Shown: one piece after another, positions 25,966 to 33,235 of the stretch | Numbering within the stretch: position 1 is the first letter of the stretch | Layout: the number at the start of each line of letters is the position of its first letter | The notes under the pieces: generated by a model | Databases searched by the model: none | What the model saw: only the letters and a program-made list of their open reading frames with translations | Told to the model about the DNA's origin: nothing | Position numbers and translations under genes: made by a program | Assembly: GCA_002354205.1 (NCBI GenBank) | Contig: DELD01000012.1 | Coordinates: 44,255 to 90,428, forward strand | Length of the DNA stretch: 46,174 bases | DNA from: Micavibrio sp. UBA2705 | GTDB taxonomy: Bacteria; Pseudomonadota; Alphaproteobacteria; Micavibrionales; Micavibrionaceae | Direction: 5' to 3'

Positions 25966-26574
25966 TTACGGCTTGGGCGTATTTCTAATCTGTTTCAACG
26001 TCGTTTTGACTTGGTCAAATGTATCCGCTTTATTCAGCCCCGTATTAATGACAAAATCTGCAAGGCGACGTTTTTCTTGGTCTGGCATTTGCGTTGCCAA
26101 AACTTTGTTAAAAATCTCTTCGCTCATATTCGGGCGCGCAAGCACACGTCGCTTTTGTTCATGGAAGGGGGCAGAGACAACCAAAGTGAAATCAACACGT
26201 AAATTTGCGCCTGTTTCAAAAAGCAGCGGAATATCCAGCACAACACAATCGAGCCCGTTATTACGCGCGGCTTTGATAAAATCTTTTTGCGCTTTCCAGA
26301 CAAAAGGATGAATAATGCCTTCTAAACGTTTGCGCGCATCGGCATCATCAAAAACAATTTGGCGCAAAGCAGCGCGATCAATTTGGTTTTGGTTTTTCTT
26401 ATCGCTACAACTCGGGAATTCTTGTAACACCGCGCCCACAGCCGCGCCACCAAGCGCTAAAACATCGCGCGCTTCTTGGTCTGAATCATGCACCGGTACG
26501 CCAAGGCGTGTAAACATATTTGCCGTTGTTGATTTTCCCATACCAATAGAGCCGGTTAAGCCAATAACTTTCAT
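25966..26574 (-). CDS. coaE: Dephospho-CoA kinase
   Basis: CoaE phosphorylates the 3'-hydroxyl of dephospho-CoA, the last step of coenzyme A synthesis. The 202-residue product has a P-loop GSIGMGKST (residues 8-16), VPVHDSDQEARDVLA with the catalytic-region Asp, and VVLDIPLLFETG, a family signature. The start overlaps the aroE stop by 4 bp (ATGA), so translation is coupled. Confidence 0.97.
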   Translation of the reverse strand: MKVIGLTGSIGMGKSTTANMFTRLGVPVHDSDQEARDVLALGGAAVGAVLQEFPSCSDKKNQNQIDRAALRQIVFDDADARKRLEGIIHPFVWKAQKDFIKAARNNGLDCVVLDIPLLFETGANLRVDFTLVVSAPFHEQKRRVLARPNMSEEIFNKVLATQMPDQEKRRLADFVINTGLNKADTFDQVKTTLKQIRNTPKP

Positions 26575-27389
26575 TTCAAAACTCTTTTTGTAAGCGTTAC
26601 ATCTACATCAGGCAAAACATCATACCAAAATTCAAACGCACGCTGCGCTTGGTATAATAACATGCCAATTCCCTGAACTGTTTTATTACCGCGATTAGCC
26701 GCATTTTGCAATAATTCAGTTTGTAGCGGCGCATAGACAATGTCATTCACAACCGCATCAGCGGGCAGGGATGAAAGGTCCATATCTAAATTTGGTTTCC
26801 CCAGCATCCCAAGTGATGTGGCGTTCACCAGTAACTTGCAATCTGCAAGTCCCTCTTGGCGCTCACCCCAAGGCGCGGCTTCCGCGCCGAATTCAGCCGC
26901 TAATTTTTGCGCGTTTTCAAAACTGCGGTTAAAAATAATGATTTTCCCTGCTCCCTCACTACGCAAAGCATAGACAACAGCGCGCGCCGCGCCCCCAGCG
27001 CCTAAAACGCAGACCGTTTCTCCGCGCACTGAAAAATCAGGGTAACGCGCTAAAATGTTCTGCCAAAAACCATAAGCATCGGTATTCGCTCCGATAATTT
27101 TGCCTTCGGGAGATTTAATCACTGTGTTTACAGCATGAATATGCTGCGCAGAAGTATCAATTTCATCGCAAAAGGCGATAATATCTTGTTTATAGGGGGC
27201 GGTCACATTAAAACCCACGATATTTTCATCCGCAAGAAGCTTTTTTACATCGCGCGCAAAGTTTTCTGGAGCAATTTCAACAATGCCATAAGACGCATCA
27301 ATATGATGCTGATCCATCCAGTAATTATGAATGATGGGGGATTTGCTATGCGCAATAGGATAGCCAATAACAGCCGTATTTTTTGCCAT
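26571..27389 (-). CDS. aroE: Shikimate dehydrogenase
   Basis: AroE reduces 3-dehydroshikimate to shikimate with NADPH in aromatic amino-acid synthesis. The 272-residue product shows the substrate-binding HSKSP (residues 14-18), catalytic K67 in NVTAPYKQD and D104 in ANTDAYGF, and the NADP loop LGAGGAARAV (about 129-138). All match the family, as does the length. It is 35 bp downstream of the unknown gene at 27425, so the unknown paralog pair probably shares its transcript. Confidence 0.97.
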   Translation of the reverse strand: MAKNTAVIGYPIAHSKSPIIHNYWMDQHHIDASYGIVEIAPENFARDVKKLLADENIVGFNVTAPYKQDIIAFCDEIDTSAQHIHAVNTVIKSPEGKIIGANTDAYGFWQNILARYPDFSVRGETVCVLGAGGAARAVVYALRSEGAGKIIIFNRSFENAQKLAAEFGAEAAPWGERQEGLADCKLLVNATSLGMLGKPNLDMDLSSLPADAVVNDIVYAPLQTELLQNAANRGNKTVQGIGMLLYQAQRAFEFWYDVLPDVDVTLTKRVLK

Positions 27390-27424
27390 GAAGTAACCAC
27401 ATTCTTATATAATTCAAATTTATA

Positions 27425-28642
27425 TTATTTAAGAATTTTAGTGTAATCAGGAAAGATCTTATCGGCAAGCTGTGGATCACGAAACGGCACGTTACCAACA
27501 TAACAAACTTCTAGGTCACGAATAATGTGATAAAGATGCGCTTCGTTAATCGGGTTTTGCATTGATGAAAAATAAGGATTCTTCATGATTTCACTAAGAA
27601 CAGGCGCAATATATAAACGCCCCTCTGGCAATGCAAAAAATTCTTCTAATAATTCTTTTGGTAGCGGTTTATTTGCAAAAATGCGTTTATCTTCTGCGGC
27701 AGAAAATAAAATATCATCACAAATTTCAAGCGCAATGCGGTCTGAAGTGCTAATGCGGTCTTCATCTGCATACCATTGTTTAAATGCAACCAATAAAGCG
27801 CTGCCATCAAATAATGATGCAGGGTCATGTTCAAGAAAGCGTGTGAACAGCATCGCCATATCACCTTTATCTGAACCCAAAATATGACGCCATAAAACGC
27901 TATAACCGGCGCTTCTGAGTTCCCATGCAACTTGCAAGGTCAGCGCTTCGATGTCAGCAGCGCGCATACGTTCCATTTTTAAAATTGTTTCTGGGTGATA
28001 ATCTTGGTAATCAATTTCAGCTTTTTCTTCGAGCCACACATCACGCAAGGCCCGAATAAAATCACATACAATTGTATTCATAAAGAAAGGCGAGCGCGAT
28101 AATGATTTAATATCAAGCTGCGCTTTATTTATACTCGCAATATAATGTTCTGTATTCAGGCTCCAACCAAGATTTTCAAGATCTTCAAAAGACATGTGCC
28201 AATCAAAATGCACCGCGTTTTTAAGCAAAAGCGCACCTGTCGGGCTTAAATTGACAAGCGCAGCGACCCAATAAGCAGCATCATCATAATCAAGAATATT
28301 TTTTTGTAAGTCGAGAACTTCATCAAGCTCAAAGCCACGAACATCTTTGGTAATTTCTTCTAAGGCAATAGAGGGAATGAGCGTGCAATCAATCACTTTT
28401 TTCGTATCACATAATAAATCATAAGACGCATCATAGCTGCTTACATTATCTGTAAGATCATAATTTTGCGTAAATGTTTTGGAAATTTCATTTCCATTTA
28501 CATCATGCTCAATATCGCTATTTTCTGGCTCGCTCATATATTCTAAACCTAAATCATGTTCTTGGTCTAAATTGAACAACTTTATCTTGCTGCTGCTCTG
28601 ACCCATCATTGATGAAGAAAACATTTTGTTGTGGCTTGTCAT
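27425..28642 (-). CDS. Hypothetical protein, second of two tandem paralogs (degenerate metallopeptidase-like?)
   Basis: The 405-residue product has no signal peptide or clear membrane segment. The first 110 residues are polar and acidic and look disordered. Its middle and C-terminal half align by eye with the upstream neighbour (28554-29792): CDFIRALRDVW / LLLAKELRTFW, a shared His-Pro 17-18 residues on (216-217), a LQVAWELRSAG / VRVAWELQLAD block, an AFKQWYADEDR / AFEAWFLSERC block, and IAPVLSEIMKNPYF / LEPYANVILNDPVF. The residues where a HExxH-type zinc motif would fall read RALR (197-200), so catalysis is unlikely. I recall a family of alphaproteobacterial putative metallopeptidases (DUF6782) of this shape but cannot confirm membership. 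The GTG-less ATG at 28642 has AGGA 8 nt upstream but overlaps the upstream gene by 89 bp; ATG 28537 would avoid the overlap. Confidence 0.75.
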   Translation of the reverse strand: MTSHNKMFSSSMMGQSSSKIKLFNLDQEHDLGLEYMSEPENSDIEHDVNGNEISKTFTQNYDLTDNVSSYDASYDLLCDTKKVIDCTLIPSIALEEITKDVRGFELDEVLDLQKNILDYDDAAYWVAALVNLSPTGALLLKNAVHFDWHMSFEDLENLGWSLNTEHYIASINKAQLDIKSLSRSPFFMNTIVCDFIRALRDVWLEEKAEIDYQDYHPETILKMERMRAADIEALTLQVAWELRSAGYSVLWRHILGSDKGDMAMLFTRFLEHDPASLFDGSALLVAFKQWYADEDRISTSDRIALEICDDILFSAAEDKRIFANKPLPKELLEEFFALPEGRLYIAPVLSEIMKNPYFSSMQNPINEAHLYHIIRDLEVCYVGNVPFRDPQLADKIFPDYTKILK

Positions 28643-29792
28643 TATTTGTATCCTGTAAACCCGAATTAATTAACCCGTCCTCAGAATGCAATTCCTGTTC
28701 CGCTTCTTTAAATGAGCGCTCAAACTTGATAAACCATAGGAAGTTCGCGTTTGAACGGTCCCTTACCTCAGTGAAAACTGGATCATTAAGGATAACATTG
28801 GCATAGGGCTCAAGGTAATTTTTGCCGTAGCTTTGCTCACCAAGCTTAGAAAGCAGTTCAAATGCTATGGTTTTCGACGCGGCAGAATCTTCACCGAATA
28901 CATAACCCGTATATTCCGAAAGCATTTGCTGGATCAAAACTTTGTCCGTTTTACGGCAGCGTTCTGATAAAAACCATGCTTCAAATGCAGCTTGCGCAGC
29001 TTCGCCATTATTCATTGTTCTAAAGTCAGCGCAGGCTTCGCGGGCATATGCGCGGCCAATATCGGCAAGTGAAGAGTGCTCAATATATGTCCAAACTGAT
29101 TTTTCGTCAGCCAGTTGCAATTCCCAGGCAACGCGAACCATAAAAACATTTAAATCGGCAATTTGTGCACGATTAATCACAATCGCTTGGTCTGGGTGAA
29201 AGTTTAACGGATTAATTAATGTACCGCTTTCTTTTTGCCAGAACGTTCTTAATTCTTTCGCTAATAACAAAACCGCATCATCTGCGCTAATTTGCGAATT
29301 TAGAATAATTGTATTGGTGTCTCTGTTAAATTCTGCGTTGCTAACAACATCAGAAGTAATAATAGAAACGCCTTTTTCACATGCAAAGTCATAATGCGCG
29401 GCAAAAATACGGCTTTTATTCATTGTTTCAATGATCGACGCGATATTGAGATTATTCTCACTAGGCCCTGTGATGCTTTTAATATTTTCAATTAAAGCTT
29501 CTGTGCGCCAGAGTGGATTTTTACTAAAGCGTTTTGACATCTCGTCATATTTGCTAATTTGTTTTTCTATATTCAAAAAGTCAGCATTAAACTCGCTAAG
29601 CTCTTCAGAAAAAGATTCCATGAAGTTTTCATCCTCATCAAGGCTTTCTTCAAAGTCCATATAGAAAAGCGGCTGATTACCAATATGCGTAGAACGCACT
29701 GGCTGGTCATTATTTAAGCTATATGACACAACGCAATCCTTTTTCGGAGAGATGACTATTTCAATACTTGTATTTTCATTTTCAATCGACAT
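28554..29792 (-). CDS. Hypothetical protein, first of two tandem paralogs (degenerate metallopeptidase-like?)
   Basis: The 412-residue product starts MSIENENTSIEIVIS; the longer frame to 29861 is less likely because the added residues are unlike the rest, and no strong ribosome-binding site decides it. An acidic region (about 45-75) is followed by a coiled helical stretch, a short beta region (VSIITSDVV, NTIILNSQ) and the helix LLLAKELRTFWQ (176-186), where K179-E180-L181-R182 stands where a catalytic HExxH would be expected. An FHP at 198-200, an MVRVAWELQLAD helix and AFEAWFLSERCRKTDK complete the shared core. The Gln-rich tail QDTNNDKPQQNVFF is unique. It lies where maf/ppsR are expected upstream of aroE. 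Confidence 0.75.
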   Translation of the reverse strand: MSIENENTSIEIVISPKKDCVVSYSLNNDQPVRSTHIGNQPLFYMDFEESLDEDENFMESFSEELSEFNADFLNIEKQISKYDEMSKRFSKNPLWRTEALIENIKSITGPSENNLNIASIIETMNKSRIFAAHYDFACEKGVSIITSDVVSNAEFNRDTNTIILNSQISADDAVLLLAKELRTFWQKESGTLINPLNFHPDQAIVINRAQIADLNVFMVRVAWELQLADEKSVWTYIEHSSLADIGRAYAREACADFRTMNNGEAAQAAFEAWFLSERCRKTDKVLIQQMLSEYTGYVFGEDSAASKTIAFELLSKLGEQSYGKNYLEPYANVILNDPVFTEVRDRSNANFLWFIKFERSFKEAEQELHSEDGLINSGLQDTNNDKPQQNVFFINDGSEQQQDKVVQFRPRT

Positions 29793-30112
29793 GGAACCCA
29801 ACCATTTCTTTCTTTTCTTTATTTGGCTTATCGCCAATACACTACATTTACTTACCCACAAGGCCGCTTAAGACGGCTCTATGTCTTAATTATGCGTGGA
29901 GAGTGTTAATTCTTTCCTACCAAAATGAAGAAAAAAACGCGAAAAAAGGCTAAAAATGAGAAAAATTTCCCTTTTTTTGCAATATGTTAAAACATTATGA
30001 AAAATAACAAGGGTAAATGTAAGGGATTAGCGCAAAATCAAAAAATGATTCTTAAAATAGCGGCTTTTATAAATACGATGAATTAAGGGAGACAAGTTTA
30101 AGAAGATAATGG
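29793..30112. other. AT-rich intergenic region, promoter of the paralog pair
   Basis: About 320 bp without a gene lie between the unknown gene at 30113 and the paralog pair. It is very A/T-rich. TTACCCACA at 29852-29860 is an 8-of-9 match to the DnaA box, the same variant as the first box of the oriC array. I see no terminator or RNA gene. Confidence 0.4.
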
Positions 30113-30733
30113 CTATTGCCCAAAGCTATCATCAATAATTGGCATATCTTCAACGAGTATTTCCTCATCCGATATTTCAACTTGGCCATTTTGATGTACT
30201 TTAATTTTCGCCTTCACAAGCGAATCTTTAAAAATAAAGCACGCAGCACATTCAAAACTATTATTGTCTTTAATGTGCAATATTTCAATCGGCGTAATCA
30301 TCGACGATATTGCGCGGCGCGCAGCAAGCGGTGGTTCTTCTTGCCAGTGAATATCATCAACGCTGTCCAATATAACAAAGCGCCCATGACGCCCGCGCGC
30401 AAATTTAAAAAAGAATTTGATGTATTCTTTAACATTATCAATCGTCAAATAAATGCCCAGCGCTTCATTAACACTATAAATACGCTCGCTTGAATATTCT
30501 AAAGCCTGTAAATCTTTATTCTCTTCATCAATCACATAAAAGCGGCAAATTGGCGGCATCGCTTGATTATCACTGACCTCATATAAATAATGCGCTGGGT
30601 AGAAATCTATCGGGCAGCGAATCACTGTGCAGTTTTGCGCATCAAGGCATTCCGTACCGAAAGAACCCGCAATAAAATTGAGTACTTCATTCTTTTGCTT
30701 ATTTTCTAATTTCTCGTAAACTTCTTGGAACAT
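30113..30733 (-). CDS. Hypothetical protein flanking the replication origin, 206 aa
   Basis: No family is recognised. The product is acidic, has no signal peptide or membrane helix, and reads like an alpha/beta protein: VIRCPIDFYPAHYLYEV, CRFYVIDEENKDLQALEY, a helical VKEYIKFFFKFARGRHGRF, then VILDSVDDIHW and an acidic C-terminus. I prefer ATG 30733 over GTG 30742; neither has a clear ribosome-binding site. Its 5' end borders the putative oriC. In Caulobacter and Rickettsia the gene on this side of the origin is the DUF299/ppsR family; this protein does not resemble that kinase family, so it is a lineage-specific replacement or insertion. Confidence 0.72.
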   Translation of the reverse strand: MFQEVYEKLENKQKNEVLNFIAGSFGTECLDAQNCTVIRCPIDFYPAHYLYEVSDNQAMPPICRFYVIDEENKDLQALEYSSERIYSVNEALGIYLTIDNVKEYIKFFFKFARGRHGRFVILDSVDDIHWQEEPPLAARRAISSMITPIEILHIKDNNSFECAACFIFKDSLVKAKIKVHQNGQVEISDEEILVEDMPIIDDSFGQ

Positions 30734-30824
30734 CTGACCCACGGCACTTTAAATGTTAATATAAGGTCTTAAAAATATAACGTCTTCACATTTAGCGCAA
30801 TCAAAGAATCCCTAGATAAACCGC

Positions 30825-30880
30825 TGTGGGTAAAATTGTGGGCAAGTATTGGATAAAACTGGGTATAACCATGTGGACAA
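30825..30880 (+). repeat. Array of five phased DnaA-box-like 9-mers
   Basis: TGTGGGTAA (30825), TGTGGGCAA (30837), ATTGGATAA (30848), TGGGTATAA (30860) and TGTGGACAA (30872) match the consensus TGTGGATAA at 7 or 8 of 9 positions and repeat roughly once per helical turn on the same face. Confidence 0.75.
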
Positions 30881-30901
30881 TAGTTACCCCCATTTGCGGT
30901 C

Positions 30902-30917
30902 TTAACCATTCATTAAC
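30902..30917. promoter_or_regulatory. CtrA-binding site in oriC
   Basis: TTAACCATTCATTAAC is an exact TTAA-N7-TTAAC match and also contains the TTAACCAT half-site form. CtrA represses initiation at the Caulobacter origin by binding such sites; here it lies between the two DnaA-box clusters. Confidence 0.7.
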
Positions 30918-31015
30918 TTTTCCTCATGGCATAAGTGATATTTTGATTTGCGCATAAAGATTCTGAAAATAAACCGGACTCCGCGTAAAATAAAAGCTCA
31001 CCGTGCTTTACCCTT

Positions 31016-31036
31016 TGTGGACAAAAAAGTGGGTAA
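31016..31036 (+). repeat. Second DnaA-box-like pair
   Basis: TGTGGACAA (31016-31024) and AGTGGGTAA (31028-31036), 12 bp apart, repeat the orientation and phasing of the main array and lie next to the AT-rich tract. Confidence 0.65.
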
Positions 31037-31129
31037 AATTTAATCCCCATGACTCACAGTACCAATAACAACTAATACCTATTAAAATATATATATTCTT
31101 TTTTATAGTAATCTTATATCTTGGCTGAC

Positions 31130-32155
31130 ATGACAAAAAACATACTGAACACATTGAAAAAAATTAACGCCGATAAGCCACCCGTTTGGTTTATGCGGCA
31201 AGCTGGTCGATACCTACCGGAATATAGGGCTTTGCGGCAAAAGGCGGGCGATTTCCTGACCATGTGCTACACCCCTGAATATGCTTGCGAAGTCACTATG
31301 CAGCCTATCAGAAGGTTTGGTTTTGATGCAGCTATTTTGTTTTGCGATATCTTGGTTATCCCCGATGCATTAGGGCAAACGGTCAATTTCGTACCCAATA
31401 AGGGCCCTGTCCTTGACCCGATAGATTTCAAAACCCTTAGCCTAGAAAACCTACATAGCCACATGGCTCCGGTTTATGAGGCGATAAAACTGATTCGCTC
31501 TCAGCTTGATAAGGAAGGTTTCAAAGATACAACGCTGATTGGTTTTGCAGGTTCACCCTTCACGGTCGCAACCTATATGATCGAAGGCAGCGGTACGAAA
31601 GACTTCATGAAATTTAAAAAGTTTCTCTACGGGCAGCCAGAAGAATTTGAAGCGTTAATAAATTTATTGGTCGAGGCCACAGCGCAATATTTAATTGCGC
31701 AAATTGATGCTGGTGCAGAAGTTGTCCAACTGTTTGAAAGCTGGGCGGGCGCAGTAGGCGGTGAAGCGTTTGAAAAATATATTATTGAAGCAAACAGAAA
31801 AATTATTGCGACTGTCAAAACGGCGCACCCAGATATTCCCGTGATAGGCTTTCCGAAAGCGGCAGGCTATTATTTGAAAGATTACATGCATAAAACCGGC
31901 ATTGATGCGCTGGGCTGTGATTTTACTTTGCCGCTGCCATTCATCCGTGATGAATTACAAAGCGTCATGCCCGTCCAAGGTAATCTTGACCCTGGTATAT
32001 TATATGCAGGCGGTGAAATGCTTGATCGCCAAGTGCGAGAGATTTTGTTTACACTTAAGGATAAGCCCTATATCTTCAACTTAGGCCATGGCATACACAA
32101 AGAAACGCCCATCGCCCATGTTGAACGCGTCTTATCGCTTATTCGTGAAGATTAG
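31130..32155 (+). CDS. hemE: Uroporphyrinogen decarboxylase
   Basis: HemE removes four carboxyl groups from uroporphyrinogen III to give coproporphyrinogen III in haem synthesis. The 341-residue product carries WFMRQAGRYLPEYR near the N-terminus (the family's signature), FCDILVIPDALG with the conserved Asp, IGFAGSPFTVATYMIEG and FNLGHGIHKETP. A TTG at 31121 is in frame but the ATG at 31130 fits family N-termini better. The gene directly adjoins the AT-rich end of oriC and starts hemE-hemH-hemJ. Confidence 0.97.
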   Translation: MTKNILNTLKKINADKPPVWFMRQAGRYLPEYRALRQKAGDFLTMCYTPEYACEVTMQPIRRFGFDAAILFCDILVIPDALGQTVNFVPNKGPVLDPIDFKTLSLENLHSHMAPVYEAIKLIRSQLDKEGFKDTTLIGFAGSPFTVATYMIEGSGTKDFMKFKKFLYGQPEEFEALINLLVEATAQYLIAQIDAGAEVVQLFESWAGAVGGEAFEKYIIEANRKIIATVKTAHPDIPVIGFPKAAGYYLKDYMHKTGIDALGCDFTLPLPFIRDELQSVMPVQGNLDPGILYAGGEMLDRQVREILFTLKDKPYIFNLGHGIHKETPIAHVERVLSLIRED

Positions 32156-32179
32156 AAAAAACAAAAAGTTACAGTAAAA

Positions 32180-33235
32180 ATGACGGAACGTATCGCAGTA
32201 GTTTTATTAAGCACAGGAGGCCCAGATAGCAAATCCGCCATTTTGCCTTATTTGTATAATTACTATAAAGATCCGCAAAACCTGCCATTGCCTATTGGAT
32301 TGCGCACTCTTGGCGCTTTTTTTACCGCCCTGACGCAGCGTTTTACAACTATGCGCGAGACATATCGCCGTTTGGGCTTTCAATCGCCATTGCTGCAAAA
32401 CACCAAAGCGCAGGCCATTAGTTTAGAGCGCGTCTTAAACGCATCAAAAACCGAAGATGTACATTATCGCTGCTATGTTTCAATGGTGTATTGGCACCCC
32501 TTTTCTGATGAGGTGATGGAGGACATTAAAAACTATGGCGCTGATCGTGTCATTTTGCTGCCGATGTTTCCGCAAAAATCATTAAAGACCACCTATGCGA
32601 TGGTTAAAGACTGGCTTATCACTGCAGAAGAAGAAAATTTAAAGGTGAAGACCCAAGTCTTTGATGAATTTTACCATTTAAAAGGCTTTGCCGCCGCGGC
32701 AGGCTCACAAATATCGCCCTCAATGTACCGCGTTTCTGATAAAGCGCGCCGCGCCAAATTAGAAAAGCCGCGGGTTATTTTTGTTGCGCGTTATCATCCG
32801 CCGCGCCTTAAAAAAGCGGGCGACCCTTATTCACAATCCGTTGAGAACACGGCAAAGCTAATCATCGAAGCGATTGGCGGTGATCATGATTATCGTGTGT
32901 GTTACCAACCAGCGCCAACATTATCATCGACCATTGGCCCTGTGCTTGATGACGCATTAAAAGAAGCCGCCGCCGATAATGTGCCCGTTTTGATTTTTCC
33001 TGTAAGCTATGCGGCGGAAGACCCGGTTACCATGGTGATGTTTGATCAGCTTTACGCTGACCACGCGAAAGAATTTGGCGTACCTTTATATGAACGTGCG
33101 CAAACGGTCAGTAATCATAATGACTTAATGACCGCATTATCTGAAACGATCATTGCCGAAGAAAGCTTGATTGATTTAGATAGCTATGATGAAACGTTAA
33201 AAGACAAACTGATTTGGAACAAAACACATGATTGA
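32180..33235 (+). CDS. HemH (ferrochelatase)-like protein lacking active-site residues
   Basis: The 351-residue product has the ferrochelatase fold: LLSTGGPDSKSAILPYLYNY, SPLLQNTKAQA, and KKAGDPYSQSVENTA after strand 5 are recognisable along the normal family length. But key sites differ. The SAHGLP loop holding the catalytic His reads VARYHP (202-207), with Arg at the His position; the SEHxET region with the second His and the Glu reads AEDPVT (279-284); the YQSRVGPxxWL stretch reads YQPAPTLSSTIGP; and PLYPQYSxxTTGS reads PMFPQKSLKTTYA. Metal insertion by the standard mechanism seems unlikely. The gene is 24 bp after hemE and overlaps hemJ by 8 bp, with a smooth frame and no stop codons, so it is expressed and under selection. 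Confidence 0.85.
   Translation: MTERIAVVLLSTGGPDSKSAILPYLYNYYKDPQNLPLPIGLRTLGAFFTALTQRFTTMRETYRRLGFQSPLLQNTKAQAISLERVLNASKTEDVHYRCYVSMVYWHPFSDEVMEDIKNYGADRVILLPMFPQKSLKTTYAMVKDWLITAEEENLKVKTQVFDEFYHLKGFAAAAGSQISPSMYRVSDKARRAKLEKPRVIFVARYHPPRLKKAGDPYSQSVENTAKLIIEAIGGDHDYRVCYQPAPTLSSTIGPVLDDALKEAAADNVPVLIFPVSYAAEDPVTMVMFDQLYADHAKEFGVPLYERAQTVSNHNDLMTALSETIIAEESLIDLDSYDETLKDKLIWNKTHD

Larger units (their letters stand above)
30734..31129. other. oriC: Putative chromosomal origin of replication (oriC)
   Basis: This 396-bp intergenic region upstream of hemE holds DnaA-box-like 9-mers (consensus TGTGGATAA on the plus strand) all in one orientation at 30825, 30837, 30848, 30860 and 30872: spacings 12, 11, 12 and 12 bp. 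A second pair lies at 31016 and 31028, again 12 bp apart. A perfect CtrA-type site lies between (30902-30917) and GANTC sites are at 30806, 30959, 30977 and 31051. A very AT-rich tract (about 31057-31120) borders hemE and could be the unwinding element. Origins of Caulobacter and Rickettsia are known to lie directly upstream of hemE. Genes on each side mainly transcribe away from it. No box is a perfect 9-of-9 match. Confidence 0.82.

Noticed and set aside
30756..30772. TTAA-N9-TTAA in the left part of the oriC region
   Set aside because: Spacer is 9, not the 7 nt required for CtrA.
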